Of a stretch of DNA of 64,000 bases, positions 61,750 to 64,000 are shown piece by piece. The stretch's first letter is position 1. Each line of letters begins with the position of its first letter. The position numbers and the translations under genes are program-made. The DNA lies in NCBI GenBank assembly GCA_947499005.1, contig CANMML010000001.1, positions 124,001-188,000 on the forward strand. Reading direction: 5' to 3'. This DNA is from an uncultured Aquimarina sp. GTDB taxonomy: Bacteria; Bacteroidota; Bacteroidia; Flavobacteriales; Flavobacteriaceae. The notes below the pieces were generated by a model, which was not told the DNA's origin, made no database searches, and was given only the letters and a program-made list of their open reading frames with translations.

Positions 61750-64000
61750 ATGAAATTCTGTAAAAAATTACAGAGGCTGGCTTTATTGCTAGTGCTCTGT
61801 AATCTCAATGCTTTATGTTTTTCAGTACATGCTCAACGTATTGGAGATCCTAATTTGAGATTTGACAATTCTAAAAATGACCCAGCCTATCCCTACATGA
61901 GTGAATGGCAAAAAGCAGGTGTACAAGGCGGTATTCCTTTTAGATCTACTAGCCCTATTAAACGTAGGATAGACCCAACAAATTCAGATGGTATTCAACG
62001 TGCGATCGATCAAACGAATACGGATGGAAGGCCTGCGGTAATTCTTCTTAAGCGAGGAACGTATACGATCAATAAATCTATAAGAATGAAATCGAATATC
62101 ATTCTTAGAGGAGAAGATAAAAATGCAGTTAAATTAAATGTTACCATTCGCTCAGATGGAGATAGATCTCGTACTGCTTTAGAATTTAGGAATGTCTCTA
62201 AAGCCGCTTTAGAAGATATGAGTTTCGAATATATTCCGCCCAAATCAATAACGCTTTACGACGATAGAAATGTTGATAGGAATAAATTTTGTGGCGATCG
62301 GTGCTTTGGAAACAACCCAGGAGGAGAGCGTAACATGTATGTCTCATTTTTAAAGATGGATAGAGGTACGAAAAACTGTTGGGTAGACAATTGTAATTTC
62401 AAAAATTCGGGGACAGACCCTTTTGAGATTAGTGCAAATAACAACACCTTTAGAAGAAATTTTGTAGATGCTTGTTTCAACAAAGGAGGGGGAGGAAATG
62501 GATATTATGATATCAAAGGAGATTATAATTTAATAACTGATGAAAGAGTAAGACGTATTCGACATTTTGCGATTCAGAATGGGGCAAAATACAATGTCGT
62601 TATTGGCTGTAATTTTGAAGTTGATGTCAATTTTCATAATGGAGATGATGGTTTTAATTTAGTTGAAGGTAATGTTGTCAAGAGTGAGCGTTGGAGATCA
62701 TGGGGGGCTTTTGCATCTGGAGGAGCTAGATTTGGTCATGATAGACCTGGGAATAACAATATTATATTTAATAATGAAAGTAGTGGAAGAGGAAGCTCTG
62801 CTGATTTTTCAAGTGATAGGAAAGTCTTTGTTTTTGATCAATATAGCGAACCAAGATTACTAAATAATAATCCACCACGAGGGAATACTTTCTATCCTGT
62901 TATTTTAAATGGAGGAGGTTCAACTCCACCGCCACCACCGCCACCTTCTGGAGGAGGAGATTCTGGGAATTCTAATGATTTGGCTCGTGGTAAATCAGCC
63001 TTTCAATCGAGTACATATTCTTCAAATACAGGTGCTGATAAAGCTGTAGACGGAAATGAGAGTACATTTAATCATACTCAAAAGGAAAACAACCCTTGGT
63101 GGGAAGTTGATTTGGGAAGTATAAAGAATATCAAGGAAGTTAAAATATGGAATAGAGGCGATTGTTGTCAAAATCGTTTAAGCAATTTTGATATACGTAT
63201 TTACAATAGCCGTGGAGGAAATCAAGTGAAATCGGTATCTGTATCAGGGCAACCTAGTGCTAATGGAAGTACATATCAAATCAATGCATCTGGACGTGTT
63301 GTTAGAGTACAGTTAAGAGGAAATGATAGATTTCTCCATATGGATCAAATTAGTGTTATCGAAGGCAGTGCTTCAAATGACAATAATAATGATGATGGAG
63401 CTCCTTTTGGTAAGGTAATATCATTAAAGAAATCGGGAGGAGATAAACGTTATGTTACTGTTGAAAATAATAATGAATTAGTTGCCAATAGAACTAGAGT
63501 AGGAACTTGGGAAAAGTTTCGTGTAGACCAGCATCCAAGTGGCGGTGTAGCTTTATTCTCACTAAAAAATAATAAATATGTGCAGTCTAATGGTACAAGT
63601 ACTAGCAGTGCTTTACGTGCTCAAGGAAATAGTCCTAGAGGTTGGGAACGGTTCCGTTGGCAAAGTAAAGGAGCAGGAAAAGTAGCTTTATATAGTTACA
63701 CGGTTAAAAAATGGGTGCAAGCCTCATGGAGAACAGATAACGCTAAAGTAATTCCTAGAGGAAATGAAGATCGAGGTTGGGAAACATTTGAATGGAAAGA
63801 GGTTTCGGGTAAATTGACAGAAGATGCAATTACAGATATTTCGTTGTTGGCATATCCAAATCCTGTATTAAATGGATCAGTAACTTTAAAAGGGCTAACG
63901 GAAGGAACTATTAGAATTATAGATGTATCGGGGCAAATGATTCAGGAAATTCCAGTAGAAAATTCACAGTTGGTATTGGATGTTAGTAATTTTCAATCAG
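61750..64000 (+). CDS. Large secreted beta-helix protein with F5/8C, fascin-like and T9SS domains (3' truncated by the window)
   Basis: Open from ATG 61750 to the window end: 750 codons without a stop. Signal peptide (1-29, ..CFSVHAQ). Residues about 45-385: right-handed parallel beta-helix, pectate-lyase superfamily type (DGIQRAIDQTN, repeated RNVSKAALEDMSFEY-like and NCWVDNCNFKNS rungs). A GGG/poly-Pro linker is near 390-405. Residues about 410-540: F5/8-type C (galactose-binding/CBM32-47) domain, DLARGKSAFQSS then AVDGNEST..WWEVDLG. Residues about 553-690: fascin-like beta-trefoil with KVISLKKSGGDKRYVTVEN. The start of a T9SS type A sorting domain is at about 695-750 (LLAYPNPVLNGSVTLKGL). 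Probably a surface or secreted polysaccharide-degrading enzyme, substrate unknown. Confidence 0.85.
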   Translation, partial: MKFCKKLQRLALLLVLCNLNALCFSVHAQRIGDPNLRFDNSKNDPAYPYMSEWQKAGVQGGIPFRSTSPIKRRIDPTNSDGIQRAIDQTNTDGRPAVILLKRGTYTINKSIRMKSNIILRGEDKNAVKLNVTIRSDGDRSRTALEFRNVSKAALEDMSFEYIPPKSITLYDDRNVDRNKFCGDRCFGNNPGGERNMYVSFLKMDRGTKNCWVDNCNFKNSGTDPFEISANNNTFRRNFVDACFNKGGGGNGYYDIKGDYNLITDERVRRIRHFAIQNGAKYNVVIGCNFEVDVNFHNGDDGFNLVEGNVVKSERWRSWGAFASGGARFGHDRPGNNNIIFNNESSGRGSSADFSSDRKVFVFDQYSEPRLLNNNPPRGNTFYPVILNGGGSTPPPPPPPSGGGDSGNSNDLARGKSAFQSSTYSSNTGADKAVDGNESTFNHTQKENNPWWEVDLGSIKNIKEVKIWNRGDCCQNRLSNFDIRIYNSRGGNQVKSVSVSGQPSANGSTYQINASGRVVRVQLRGNDRFLHMDQISVIEGSASNDNNNDDGAPFGKVISLKKSGGDKRYVTVENNNELVANRTRVGTWEKFRVDQHPSGGVALFSLKNNKYVQSNGTSTSSALRAQGNSPRGWERFRWQSKGAGKVALYSYTVKKWVQASWRTDNAKVIPRGNEDRGWETFEWKEVSGKLTEDAITDISLLAYPNPVLNGSVTLKGLTEGTIRIIDVSGQMIQEIPVENSQLVLDVSNFQS

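Noticed and set aside
1-64000. CRISPR arrays, rRNA operon, insertion sequences, prophage or toxin-antitoxin modules
   Set aside because: None seen on reading both strands; no regular short repeats with spacers and no transposase-like reading frame.

Overview
The window is 64 kb of chromosomal DNA from a low-GC member of the Bacteroidetes, most probably a (marine) Flavobacteriaceae species. The evidence is: TAnnTTTG-type promoters with a TTG about 19-20 bp upstream, few Shine-Dalgarno sequences, a CarboxypepD_reg-type TonB receptor, lipoproteins rich in Ser/Asp after the lipobox Cys, a type IX secretion (T9SS) C-terminal sorting domain, Bacteroidetes families (DUF4286, DUF2851, DUF4856, DUF3467, HTTM), and the order rpsU - tyrosine recombinase - hpf - tRNAs - tuf - tRNA-Trp - secE - nusG - rplKAJL - rpoBC. 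No rRNA, CRISPR array, transposase or prophage was seen.

Layout. 0.1-9 kb: a YidK-like sodium symporter, an ATP-grasp enzyme, outer-membrane barrels (one Omp85-like), DUF547, DUF4286-rsmA and mgtE. 9-16 kb: an HMG-CoA-lyase-type gene whose catalytic Arg/Asp are encoded upstream of its first ATG, an unknown polytopic membrane protein, an Lrp/AsnC regulator divergent from metE, and an SDR divergent from an AraC regulator. 16.7-21 kb: a minus-strand cyanate uptake and degradation operon (permease, ATPase, cyanase, binding protein) with a small Cys-motif protein behind it. 21-28 kb: a probable iron/haem acquisition island (CxxCH haem-binding protein, DUF4856 lipoprotein, imelysin-like lipoprotein, HTTM membrane protein, FecA-like TonB receptor) with a repeated AT-rich operator-like motif and a 130-bp nested palindromic repeat. 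28-37 kb: PAS protein, PLP/CBS enzyme, ankyrin protein, DUF2851, Amt, a lipoprotein, and two related uncharacterised exported proteins. 37-42 kb: a tight PspC / K+ channel / AGCS symporter / HhH operon, then an acyl-CoA dehydrogenase. 42-58 kb: the translation/transcription block with five tRNAs, then DUF3467.

58.4-61.6 kb: the most interesting novel signal. Three transcription units each carry the palindrome ACTTTGwAATwCAAAGT just upstream of their start: creD-like, a membrane-anchored diiron ferritin-like protein, and a membrane protein plus winged-helix regulator operon. This looks like a self-contained local regulon run by the winged-helix protein. 61.75 kb to the end: the 5' 750 codons of a large secreted beta-helix / F5-8C / fascin-like / T9SS protein cut by the window edge.

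All functional calls come from reading motifs and family resemblance by eye; no database search was run.
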